Positions 1 to 5,836 of a stretch of DNA of 12,293 nucleotides are shown in pieces; the first letter of the stretch is position 1; each line of letters begins with the position of its first letter. The DNA is from Clostridia bacterium (GTDB lineage: Bacteria; Bacillota_A; Clostridia; Oscillospirales; CAG-272). A model generated the notes under the pieces. The model made no database searches. It saw only the letters and a list, made by a program, of their open reading frames with translations, and had not been told where the DNA came from. Where the stretch lies: assembly GCA_017462145.1 (NCBI GenBank), contig JAFTRT010000114.1, forward strand, positions 1 to 12,293, written 5' to 3'. Made by a program: the position numbers and the translations under genes.

Positions 1-1
1 A

Positions 2-565
2 GCGTCGTTTTACTATCAGGATAAAACCTGCCGTAATATCGATATGACTCTGTTTGCAACAGGGAAATCTTTGCTGATTGCCACGACACCTTACATGATC
101 GGTCGGTTGCAGGACACGGCTTTGGCATACGGCCTTTTGGTTGCGCCCAAGCTGAACGAAACCGACAGCTATCGCTCTACTGTTTACGGGATCAGTGTGA
201 TGGCCATTCCCTCCACGGCAAAGGAAAGCGGATATTCCATGGTGGTGTTGGATGCCATGAACTGGCTGTCCGGCAACGTATCCCGGGAGAATGGCGGTCT
301 GGGAGACGACAATCTGATCGATACCTTCTACGGAACTGTTTTGACGGGAACGGTTGCCAACAGCCCTCAAGATATGAGCATGCTGACATTGGCACGGGAA
401 CATCTTTATGTGGAATTTGAATGGTTGAATCTGAGTGCTCCCAACGATTTGAGGGGGGCATTGACCAAAGGCCAAACCATCGATGACGCAAAAGTGGCGG
501 AGATTGCCGCTATTGTGGATTCACAGCTTGTGGATATCATGCAGTTCTATCAAAGAGAAATCTGA
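2..565 (+). CDS. Probable ABC-transporter extracellular solute-binding protein, C-terminal part (5' truncated by window edge)
   Basis: The reading frame is open from the first full codon at position 2 to the TGA at 563-565, giving 187 residues. There is no ribosome binding site before the internal ATG at 44, so the gene begins upstream of the window. The visible part resembles the C-terminal lobe of large clostridial family-1 sugar-binding lipoproteins: a phenylalanine plus GK segment (FATGKSLL) followed by a YGLLVAPKLNE stretch like the usual 'fGilPyPKyde', a VMAIPSTAKES stretch, then DAMNWLS, and near the end a DTFYGTVL/ML segment. These are recalled family patterns; no search was run. Such proteins deliver oligosaccharides to ABC permeases from the outer face of the membrane. 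The signal peptide and lipobox that would confirm this are missing. It ends in a hairpin terminator and is not part of the polysaccharide operon. Confidence 0.55.
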   Translation, partial: ASFYYQDKTCRNIDMTLFATGKSLLIATTPYMIGRLQDTALAYGLLVAPKLNETDSYRSTVYGISVMAIPSTAKESGYSMVVLDAMNWLSGNVSRENGGLGDDNLIDTFYGTVLTGTVANSPQDMSMLTLAREHLYVEFEWLNLSAPNDLRGALTKGQTIDDAKVAEIAAIVDSQLVDIMQFYQREI

Positions 566-580
566 ATTTACCAAAAACGA

Positions 581-617
581 ACAAGCGGCACAGGTTTGTG
601 CCGCTTGTTTTCGTTTT
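581..617. terminator. Bidirectional intrinsic terminator between convergent genes
   Basis: An 11-bp perfect stem (ACAAGCGGCAC at 581-591, its complement at 598-608) encloses a 6-nt loop and is followed by a T-rich run to 617. A run of A residues precedes the stem, so the minus strand also has hairpin plus T-run. It lies 15 bp after the plus-strand stop codon (563-565); the stem ends 7 bp before the minus-strand stop codon (616-618), so it can end both transcripts. Confidence 0.9.
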
Positions 618-2310
618 ATTCAATGGTGGTGTCCAACTTGAAGCGCATGATCTTTCGCAAGGTGTTTTTGGGGAATTCCTCTTTGCGTACCTTCAGGTGT
701 GTGACCTTCTTATAGGGAACTGCCTGCTTGTTGTAATCGGCAAGCTGTTGTTTGAGATAGTCTTTGACGTTGGTAATGTTGTTTTTCTCACAGTAGTCTG
801 CGTCGGGATAGATCTCCGCTACAATGGCATTGTAGGCCATGCCCCGACGGCTTTTGCCCTCATAGACCACGACCTCCAGTACCCCGGGAACGGCAATAAG
901 CTGGTTTTCGATCTCCTCGGGATAGACGTTCTTTCCGTTGGAAAGGATGATCAGATTTTTCTTTCGTCCGGTGATATACAGCACGTTGTTTTTGTCCAAC
1001 CGTCCGTAATCACCCGTCCGGAAATACCGTCTTCTGTCAAAGGCCTCCGCAGTGGCGGCCTCGTTTTTGTAATATCCCAGCATGACGTTGGGTCCCTTAA
1101 CCAAGATCTCGCCCTCGCCATCCTCGTTGGGCTCGTGAATCTTCACACGGTCAATGTCGATCACGTGTCCTACACTGCCTTCCACGACCTGACGGCTTCG
1201 ATTGACAGCCACAATGGGAGCACATTCGGTAATGCCGTATCCGTTCAGCGTGGTAATGCCGATGGAGTCAAAGAAAGCAAGAATCTCGGGATTGATGGGC
1301 GCACCTCCCGAAATGATGGTCTTGATCTCACCGCCAAAGGCATTTCGAATGGAAGCAAAAAACTGCTTGCGGCGGTCGATCCCGACCTTGCGGAGCGCAT
1401 TGCTCATTTTGATGGTACGCTGTAACAGTGCTTCCTTTCCTTGATCCTTGACGTTGGCAAGGATCCGTCGGTAAAAGGTTTCCAAATACAGCGGAACCAG
1501 GACCAGATGCCCCGGCTTTTGTTCTTTCAGCTCCTTGGTGATATAGCGAATTCCGGAGGAGATATAGACCTCTGCACCAATCATGGTGTGTGCGGCAAAC
1601 ATGACCGAGGAGCCGTAGGTGTGGTGCGGAGGCAGAACGCCGATGGTTTTGAGGGAAAAATCTATATAGGGAATGATGCAGGAGAGGTCGGAAAGCACGG
1701 CGTTTTGGGAGAGCATGACACCCTTGCCTTGCCCCGTCGTACCCGAGGTAAAGACCAGCAACGCCAAAGCTTCGGTGTCGATGGGCGCATTTTCATAGGA
1801 CTTGGGGGATTTTTGATATTTCATTTGTCCCAACGCCAACATGGTTCCCACATTTCGTTCTCGCTCCACTGCGTTGAGAAAAACGGTAGGGGCAGAGAAG
1901 GAGACCTGCTTCCGAATGATCTCCTCTTTGTCAGCCAGATCCTCGTCACAGAACAAAAATTCCGCATCTGCCTTTTTCAAGGTGTCGGCCAAATCCTCTG
2001 CGTGCCAATCCCGATCCAGTGGAACCAGTACGCCGCCGATGGACAGAACGGAAAAATACAGTAAGGCCCATTCGTAAGAAAATTTTCCGATCACGGCACA
2101 ATGCTTTCCCGCACAGCCCATGGAGAGCAGTTGGCTGGAGAGGGCACGGACGTCGTTGCGAAGCTGATGAAAGCTGATCCGCACCACGTCCTTGTCATGG
2201 GGCGAACGGCGGAAGGAATAGGCACAACGGTCTGCGTATTCGCTGCCGGCCCATTCCACCAGCTCTCGAAAATGGGTAAATTCTCTTTTTTCGTGTAAAA
2301 CGGTTTTCAT
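616..2310 (-). CDS. AMP-forming acyl-CoA synthetase (long-chain fatty acid-CoA ligase-like)
   Basis: This 564-residue protein belongs to the ANL adenylating superfamily. It should activate a carboxylic acid, most likely a fatty acid, with ATP to an acyl-adenylate and pass it to CoA in the cytoplasm. Visible motifs: the phosphate-binding loop TSGTTGQGKGV at residues 188-198, GYGITE at 357-362, RTGD at 431-434 with the ribose-binding aspartate, the hinge region TGRKKN at 447-452, SNGKNVYPEEIE further on, and the C-terminal catalytic lysine in NTLRKIMR (Lys553). Length is normal for a full two-domain enzyme. The ATG at 2308-2310 is preceded by a strong GGAGG at 2316-2320. It is monocistronic here, facing away from the polysaccharide operon, with its promoter at 2613-2641 and an unusually long leader of about 295 nt. 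The acyl specificity cannot be read from sequence; a peptide-carrier or aryl acid ligase is less likely. Confidence 0.9.
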   Translation of the reverse strand: MKTVLHEKREFTHFRELVEWAGSEYADRCAYSFRRSPHDKDVVRISFHQLRNDVRALSSQLLSMGCAGKHCAVIGKFSYEWALLYFSVLSIGGVLVPLDRDWHAEDLADTLKKADAEFLFCDEDLADKEEIIRKQVSFSAPTVFLNAVERERNVGTMLALGQMKYQKSPKSYENAPIDTEALALLVFTSGTTGQGKGVMLSQNAVLSDLSCIIPYIDFSLKTIGVLPPHHTYGSSVMFAAHTMIGAEVYISSGIRYITKELKEQKPGHLVLVPLYLETFYRRILANVKDQGKEALLQRTIKMSNALRKVGIDRRKQFFASIRNAFGGEIKTIISGGAPINPEILAFFDSIGITTLNGYGITECAPIVAVNRSRQVVEGSVGHVIDIDRVKIHEPNEDGEGEILVKGPNVMLGYYKNEAATAEAFDRRRYFRTGDYGRLDKNNVLYITGRKKNLIILSNGKNVYPEEIENQLIAVPGVLEVVVYEGKSRRGMAYNAIVAEIYPDADYCEKNNITNVKDYLKQQLADYNKQAVPYKKVTHLKVRKEEFPKNTLRKIMRFKLDTTIE

Positions 2311-2606
2311 AATCTCCTCCGTAACTTATATTCGCACCTTGCTTTCATCATGTGCGAACGGAAATGATTTTATTCAGCACACTGTGTGCTGAATATTTTT
2401 TTGCAAACCCAAAGGGTCTGCGAAAGAACAGAACGGCTCCGGCGAACCAAACGGATCGGTCTTTCTTGGGCCGGGCATGGTTTTCTTTGCCGATTCCGTT
2501 GTTGGATCGGCTCACAGCAACTGCGAACGATCTTGCCCAATCCAAGTTGGGGAAGATCGAAACAGGGGTCACCCCCGATTTTCAAACGGTTCAGCACACT
2601 GTGTGC
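2311..2606 (-). promoter_or_regulatory. Long 5' leader of the acyl-CoA synthetase gene
   Basis: If transcription starts about 7 nt past the -10 box at 2613-2618, the leader runs from about 2606 to the start codon at 2310. Most of it (2373-2606) is the inserted element described separately; the remaining ~60 nt next to the gene hold the ribosome binding site at 2316-2320. I saw no T-box signature and do not recognise a known riboswitch. Confidence 0.5.
2373..2393. repeat. Left terminal repeat, itself an odd palindrome
   Basis: TTCAGCACAC, a central T at 2383, then the exact reverse complement of the first ten bases. The symmetry extends two bases further on both sides (2371-2395), making 12-bp arms. 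Because each end is self-palindromic it can also be viewed as a dyad operator. Confidence 0.85.
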
Positions 2607-2610
2607 CGAA
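2590..2610. repeat. Right terminal repeat, second copy of the palindrome
   Basis: Same 21-base palindrome as at 2373-2393 with one base change that breaks one of the ten arm pairs (T to C in the right arm). It covers the predicted transcription start (about 2606) of the minus-strand promoter. Confidence 0.85.
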
Positions 2611-2612
2611 TG

Positions 2613-2641
2613 ATTATATCACAATTTTTCACACTTGTCAA
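2613..2641 (-). promoter_or_regulatory. Consensus sigma-A promoter for the acyl-CoA synthetase gene
   Basis: On the minus strand TTGACA (2641-2636) is followed after exactly 17 bases by TATAAT (2618-2613), with TG one base before the -10 box (extended -10). Both hexamers are perfect. The -10 box lies inside the right-hand copy of the flanking direct repeat of the candidate element. Confidence 0.85.
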
Positions 2642-2663
2642 GCCCCCGGTTGCTTTTTTTGAA

Positions 2664-2696
2664 AATTCCCCAAAAGCCTGCTGCTTTTTGGGAATT
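2664..2696. repeat. 13-bp inverted repeat between the divergent promoters
   Basis: AATTCCCCAAAAG at 2664-2676 and CTTTTTGGGAATT at 2684-2696 pair with a single mismatch around a 7-base loop. There is no T-run after it on either strand, so a terminator is unlikely. Its place between the two -35 boxes suits a regulator site, but no regulator is identified. Confidence 0.5.
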
Positions 2697-2730
2697 GGAT
2701 GGGAAAAAGGCCTATATTTTGTGGTTTGTG

Positions 2731-2759
2731 TTGACAAAGAAAGGGGAGTGTGATATAAT
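2731..2759 (+). promoter_or_regulatory. Consensus sigma-A promoter for the polysaccharide operon
   Basis: TTGACA at 2731-2736, a 17-base spacer, and TATAAT at 2754-2759, with an extended -10 TG at 2751-2752. Transcription should start near 2766, about 96 nt before the first start codon. No other strong promoter was noticed within the operon. Confidence 0.88.
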
Positions 2760-2765
2760 TTATGT

Positions 2766-2861
2766 AGAGTTCGACGGGTATTTCCGCCCTCGGCCTCACC
2801 TCCTTTTCTCGGATTGGAGCCCGATGAAAAAGAGGAACACGACGAAAAGGAAGTTTTGGAG
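2766..2861 (+). promoter_or_regulatory. 5' leader of the polysaccharide operon with a possible ribosome-site-masking helix
   Basis: The leader carries TCCTTTTC at 2801-2808, perfectly complementary to GAAAAGGA at 2844-2851, which overlaps the Shine-Dalgarno of the first gene (AAGGAAG, 2847-2853). An 8-bp helix with a 35-nt loop could therefore mask it. A competing, one-mismatch pairing exists between 2799-2808 and the purine stretch near 2826-2835. A regulatory role is inference only. Confidence 0.35.
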
Positions 2862-4064
2862 ATGGAGATCCGTTTTTCTCCGCCCGATATCTCCGAGCTG
2901 GAAATTCAAGCGGTGGCCGATGCATTGCGTTCGGGCTGGATCACCACCGGACCCCGTACCAAGCAATTAGAGGGAAAGCTTGCGGCCTTTACGGGGGCAG
3001 ACGGTTGTGTTTGCTTGAATTCGCAGACGGCCTGCGCCGAAATGGCGCTTCGTTTGCTTGGCATCGGTGAGGGCGATGAAGTTATTACAACTGCATATAC
3101 CTATACTGCGTCGGCTTCGGTTGTCAACCACGTCGGCGCTACCCTTGTTTTCATTGACACCGCCCCTGATTCCTTTGAGATGGATTATGACCGCCTGGAG
3201 GCTGCGATTACCGAGCGTACCAAGGCCGTTATTCCTGTGGATCTGGGCGGTGTTCCTTGTGATTATGACCGCATATTTGAGATCTTGGAGCGCAAGAGAA
3301 CCTTGTTCCGCCCCGGTACGCCTTTACAGGCGGCCATTGGCCGTGTGGCGGTGCTGGCAGACACGGCTCATGCCTTGGGGGCTACCCGAAAGGGCTGTCC
3401 CGTTGGCAGTATTGCCGACTTTTCCTCCTTCTCATTTCATGCGGTCAAAAATTTGACCACGGCCGAGGGCGGCGCTCTCACCTGGCGTTCGGTGGACGGC
3501 ATTGAGAACAGCGAGCTGTACCGTCAGCTTCAGCTATTTTCCCTCCACGGCCAGTCCAAGGATGCCTTGGCTAAGACCCGTGCGGGAGCGTGGGAATACG
3601 ATATCATCGGTACTTGGTATAAGTGCAATATGACCGACGTAGCCGCCGCAATGGGGTTGGCACAGTTGGAGCGGTATGAGGGCATGCTTGCTCGCCGTCG
3701 GGAGATCATCGAACGGTATGATGCCGCTTTTGTCCCCCTTGGCCTTTCGGTTCTGCCCCATTATACGGATACCCATACCTCGTCGGGGCACCTGTATTTG
3801 ACGAGAGTTCCGGGAGCCGATTCCGAGAAACGGGGACGGATCATCGAGGAAATGGCACGCAGAGGCGTGGCCTGTAACGTCCATTACAAGCCCTTGCCCA
3901 TGCATACGGCATATCGAAAGATGGGCTTTGATATCAAGGATTTCCCCAATGCCTATGCGCAATTTGCAAACGAGATCACCCTCCCGCTCCATACCTGTCT
4001 GACCGATGAAGAGGTTGCGTATGTGATGGAGCAATATGCAGATGTCCTCGCCAAGGAGAGTTGA
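2862..4064 (+). CDS. DegT/DnrJ/EryC1/StrS family sugar aminotransferase
   Basis: This 400-residue fold-type I PLP enzyme should move an amino group, usually from glutamate, to a 4-keto (or 3-keto) nucleotide sugar in the cytoplasm. Seen: the family opening FSPPDISELEIQAVADALRSG and WITTGP (residues 26-31), VLADTAHALG with the cofactor-binding Asp167, and SFHAVKNLTTAEGGAL with the Schiff-base Lys196, then HYKPLPMH near 341-348. I chose the ATG at 2862 because AAGGAAG lies 8 bases before it and the family starts there; an upstream TTG at 2814 would add 16 charged residues without a ribosome site. It is the first gene of the operon and abuts the sugar-1-phosphate transferase by one base, the pairing known from PglE/PglC and EpsN/EpsL. 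A 4-amino sugar of bacillosamine type is therefore plausible, but no 4,6-dehydratase is in view. Confidence 0.92.
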   Translation: MEIRFSPPDISELEIQAVADALRSGWITTGPRTKQLEGKLAAFTGADGCVCLNSQTACAEMALRLLGIGEGDEVITTAYTYTASASVVNHVGATLVFIDTAPDSFEMDYDRLEAAITERTKAVIPVDLGGVPCDYDRIFEILERKRTLFRPGTPLQAAIGRVAVLADTAHALGATRKGCPVGSIADFSSFSFHAVKNLTTAEGGALTWRSVDGIENSELYRQLQLFSLHGQSKDALAKTRAGAWEYDIIGTWYKCNMTDVAAAMGLAQLERYEGMLARRREIIERYDAAFVPLGLSVLPHYTDTHTSSGHLYLTRVPGADSEKRGRIIEEMARRGVACNVHYKPLPMHTAYRKMGFDIKDFPNAYAQFANEITLPLHTCLTDEEVAYVMEQYADVLAKES

Positions 4065-4065
4065 T

Positions 4066-4743
4066 ATGTATCGAACGTTTTGGAAGCGAGTGTTGGATTG
4101 GATGGCGGCGTTGATGGCAACCCCCTTTGTATTGCTTGCGGTTGCTGCGGCGGCCATTGCCATTAAGCTGGAAGACGGAGGCCCTGTCTTTTACAACGCA
4201 GAGCGTATCGGTCGGAACGGCCGTCTGTTTCGGATGATGAAGCTGAGATCGATGAAGGTCAATGCACCCGATATCCGTCTGGCAGACGGTTCTACCTATA
4301 ATGGTGAGGATGATCCCCGTGTGACCAAGGTGGGACGGTTCTTGAGAAAGACCTCTGTGGATGAATTGCCTCAAATTTTCAACGTGCTCACGGGAGACAT
4401 GAGCCTCATCGGCCCTCGGCCCGATCCTCCCGATTGGTTAGATCGCTATCCGGAGGATATCCGTGTTTTTCTGACGGTTCGTCCCGGGATTACGGGATAT
4501 AGTCAAGCTTATTTCAGAAACAGTGCCGACGGAGAGCAAAAAATGCAACACGATGCGTATTATGCGACCCATTGCAGCTTTTGGATGGACGTCAAAATTC
4601 TGTCTCAAACGATAGCCGTGGTGCTGAAGAGAGAGAATACGTATAAGGATACGGCAGAGGAGACCGAGGCCCGTGCGGAGGCGGAGGCTCTTTTGGAGCA
4701 AAAGGAACCGACCTCTTGCGGAAAGGATGAACGCAGTGAGTAA
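4066..4743 (+). CDS. Sugar-1-phosphate transferase to undecaprenyl phosphate (PglC/EpsL-like initiating enzyme)
   Basis: This 225-residue bacterial sugar transferase (PF02397 type) transfers a sugar-1-phosphate from a UDP-sugar to undecaprenyl phosphate at the inner face of the membrane, starting the repeat unit. Seen: one hydrophobic membrane-entering segment at about residues 11-33 with a proline near its middle (Pro20), as in small monotopic PglC enzymes; MMKLRSM at 57-63; KTSVDELPQIFNVLTGDMSL with the catalytic Asp99-Glu100 pair; IGPRP at 115-119; and RPGITGYSQ at 139-147. It lacks the extra multi-pass domain of WbaP-type enzymes. AAGGAGAG at 4053-4060 sits 5 bases before the ATG. After residue ~195 there is an acidic, alanine/glutamate-rich tail of about 30 residues; its last part overlaps the next gene. 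The likely substrate, judging from the aminotransferase beside it, is a UDP-amino sugar. Confidence 0.93.
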   Translation: MYRTFWKRVLDWMAALMATPFVLLAVAAAAIAIKLEDGGPVFYNAERIGRNGRLFRMMKLRSMKVNAPDIRLADGSTYNGEDDPRVTKVGRFLRKTSVDELPQIFNVLTGDMSLIGPRPDPPDWLDRYPEDIRVFLTVRPGITGYSQAYFRNSADGEQKMQHDAYYATHCSFWMDVKILSQTIAVVLKRENTYKDTAEETEARAEAEALLEQKEPTSCGKDERSE

Positions 4744-5836
4744 TGCTGTCAGAGAATTCGGAAGCGAATTTGATCGAGATGCCAATCTTCCTTTTTTGAC
4801 ATGCCATCCTTCTTCCTTTTTCTTCCTTGGGGAAGGGGAACGGTACTTCAGAAGCGGACGGGATGCGTTGAAGGCGGTGGCTCGTTTCTTTGGGCAAACG
4901 CACCGTCGGGTTTTATTACCTGCCCTTTGCTGTGAGTCTATGATGCTTCCGTTTTTGCAAAACGGGTATGAGGTTTGCTACTATCCGCTTCAAGAGGATC
5001 TGACTGCCTCCGAATCAACGGTGGCAGGGATGTTAGAAGGGACCGACGTGCTCCTTTCTATGTCCTATTTCGGTATCCCTGCTTTTTCGGATGCGGCACT
5101 GGAGCGGTTGCGCCGCAGTGCTCCGTCCGCATTGTTTGTGGAGGATCGTACCCATGATCTTCTTTGTCAATGCCGCAAGACGGCCTTTGAACCGGATGTG
5201 ACCGTGGCAAGCCTTCGGAAATGGTTGTCCCTGGAAGAGGGAGGGCTTCTTTGGAGCCGCCATCCCATTTTGGACTCCTTTGCATCGGATACGGAATTTT
5301 GTTCCCTTCGCAGAGAAGCAATGGCGAAAAAAAGCCACTACCTGAAAAACGGTTGTGAAGCGGAAAAAAAGGAGTTTCGCAGTTTGTTGGGGAAGGCAGC
5401 CGCCCGTTTGGATGCCGATGCAATTCCTTACGGTATGACGGAACAGACCCGACGGGAAATGATCCGATGGGATTACCATGAATTGTTTTGTAGGCGGATC
5501 CGGAATGCAGAACACTTGTTTGCAGAGCTGGAGCCGTTGAGACACGCCGGCTTGCTAACACCGATCGGAGATCCTTCTGTGGGAGCACTGTATGCTCCCG
5601 TTTTGGTGGAACAGCGGGATCTGCTTCAACAGCATCTTGCCCGGCGAGGGATCTACTGTCCCGTGATTTGGCCGCTTCCCGAAGGAGCGGAGGGAATCAG
5701 TGCGGCCGCAGACCACGTGTCCTCACATCTATTGGCACTTCCGTGCGATCAGCGGTATGACGAAACGGATATGAGCTTTGTGGCCGCTGGTGTTTTTGAG
5801 GAATTGACAGCGCTTGTCCGTAAAGGAGCAATATGA
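4727..5836 (+). CDS. Divergent DegT-like PLP-fold protein, function unknown
   Basis: Up to 369 residues. The layout follows fold-type I PLP enzymes: YFRSGRDALKAV at residues 40-51, RVLLPALCCESMMLPF at 61-76, LLSMSYFGIPAF at 109-120, ALFVEDRTHDL at 135-145 with a candidate cofactor-binding aspartate (Asp140), and VASLRKWLSLEEGGLL at 160-175 with Lys165 in the place of the Schiff-base lysine of DegT enzymes. It lacks the usual DegT start and is clearly different from the aminotransferase at 2862. It may act on a sugar or on a small acceptor; I cannot name the reaction. The start is uncertain: ATG 4727 has no well-spaced ribosome site, whereas GTG 4736 has GGAAAGG 9 bases before it, so the true start may be 4736. 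The GTG at 4673 is less likely. It overlaps both neighbours (17 bp before, ATGA after), arguing for translational coupling. Confidence 0.75.
   Translation: MNAVSNAVREFGSEFDRDANLPFLTCHPSSFFFLGEGERYFRSGRDALKAVARFFGQTHRRVLLPALCCESMMLPFLQNGYEVCYYPLQEDLTASESTVAGMLEGTDVLLSMSYFGIPAFSDAALERLRRSAPSALFVEDRTHDLLCQCRKTAFEPDVTVASLRKWLSLEEGGLLWSRHPILDSFASDTEFCSLRREAMAKKSHYLKNGCEAEKKEFRSLLGKAAARLDADAIPYGMTEQTRREMIRWDYHELFCRRIRNAEHLFAELEPLRHAGLLTPIGDPSVGALYAPVLVEQRDLLQQHLARRGIYCPVIWPLPEGAEGISAAADHVSSHLLALPCDQRYDETDMSFVAAGVFEELTALVRKGAI

Larger units (their letters stand above)
2373..2610. mobile_element. Candidate MITE-like element (238 bp) with terminal inverted repeats and imperfect 8-bp target duplication
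   Basis: The first 21 bases (2373-2393) and the reverse complement of the last 21 (2590-2610) agree at 19 of 21 positions. The element is flanked directly by TGATTTTA on the left (2365-2372) and TGATTATA on the right (2611-2618), 7 of 8 identical, as expected of an aged target-site duplication. The inside encodes no transposase and is full of hairpins: about 2403-2421 (imperfect), 2489-2511, 2528-2559 (13-bp stem, one mismatch) and 2565-2575. Open frames run through it in both directions but have no ribosome binding sites. The structure is seen; mobility is inferred, since copy number cannot be checked here. The alternative is a structured leader with two operator-like palindromes. Confidence 0.55.

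Noticed and set aside
598..1425. 275-residue plus-strand open frame opposite the acyl-CoA synthetase
   Set aside because: It lies fully antisense to a gene with all family motifs, starts inside the terminator hairpin and has no ribosome site; a mirror of codon bias.
1441..2064. 207-residue plus-strand open frame opposite the acyl-CoA synthetase
   Set aside because: Antisense to a confident gene, no recognisable motif.
2403..2421. Hairpin beside a T/A run as a terminator
   Set aside because: On the plus strand the T-run comes before the stem and on the minus strand the run after the stem is A, so neither direction gives hairpin followed by T.
2311..2606. T-box or other known riboswitch in the acyl-CoA synthetase leader
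   Set aside because: I found no T-box sequence and no terminator/antiterminator pair with a T-run; the bracketing repeats and flanking duplication fit an inserted element better.
2370..2613. Two ~75-residue open frames on opposite strands through the candidate element
   Set aside because: They begin and end in the terminal palindromes, have no ribosome sites, and encode no recognisable protein; they follow from the repeat ends.
2824..2970. Basic 48-codon upstream open frame (MKKRNTTKRKFW...) overlapping the start of the aminotransferase
   Set aside because: No ribosome site before its ATG, and most of it is out-of-frame coding sequence of the real gene. A regulatory leader peptide cannot be excluded but is not supported.
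3534..4163. 209-residue minus-strand open frame across the aminotransferase and sugar transferase
   Set aside because: It spans two confident plus-strand genes and shows no family pattern.
4795..5820. TTGACA hexamers inside the operon as internal promoters
   Set aside because: No matching -10 hexamer at a proper distance, and the genes overlap with coupled starts.
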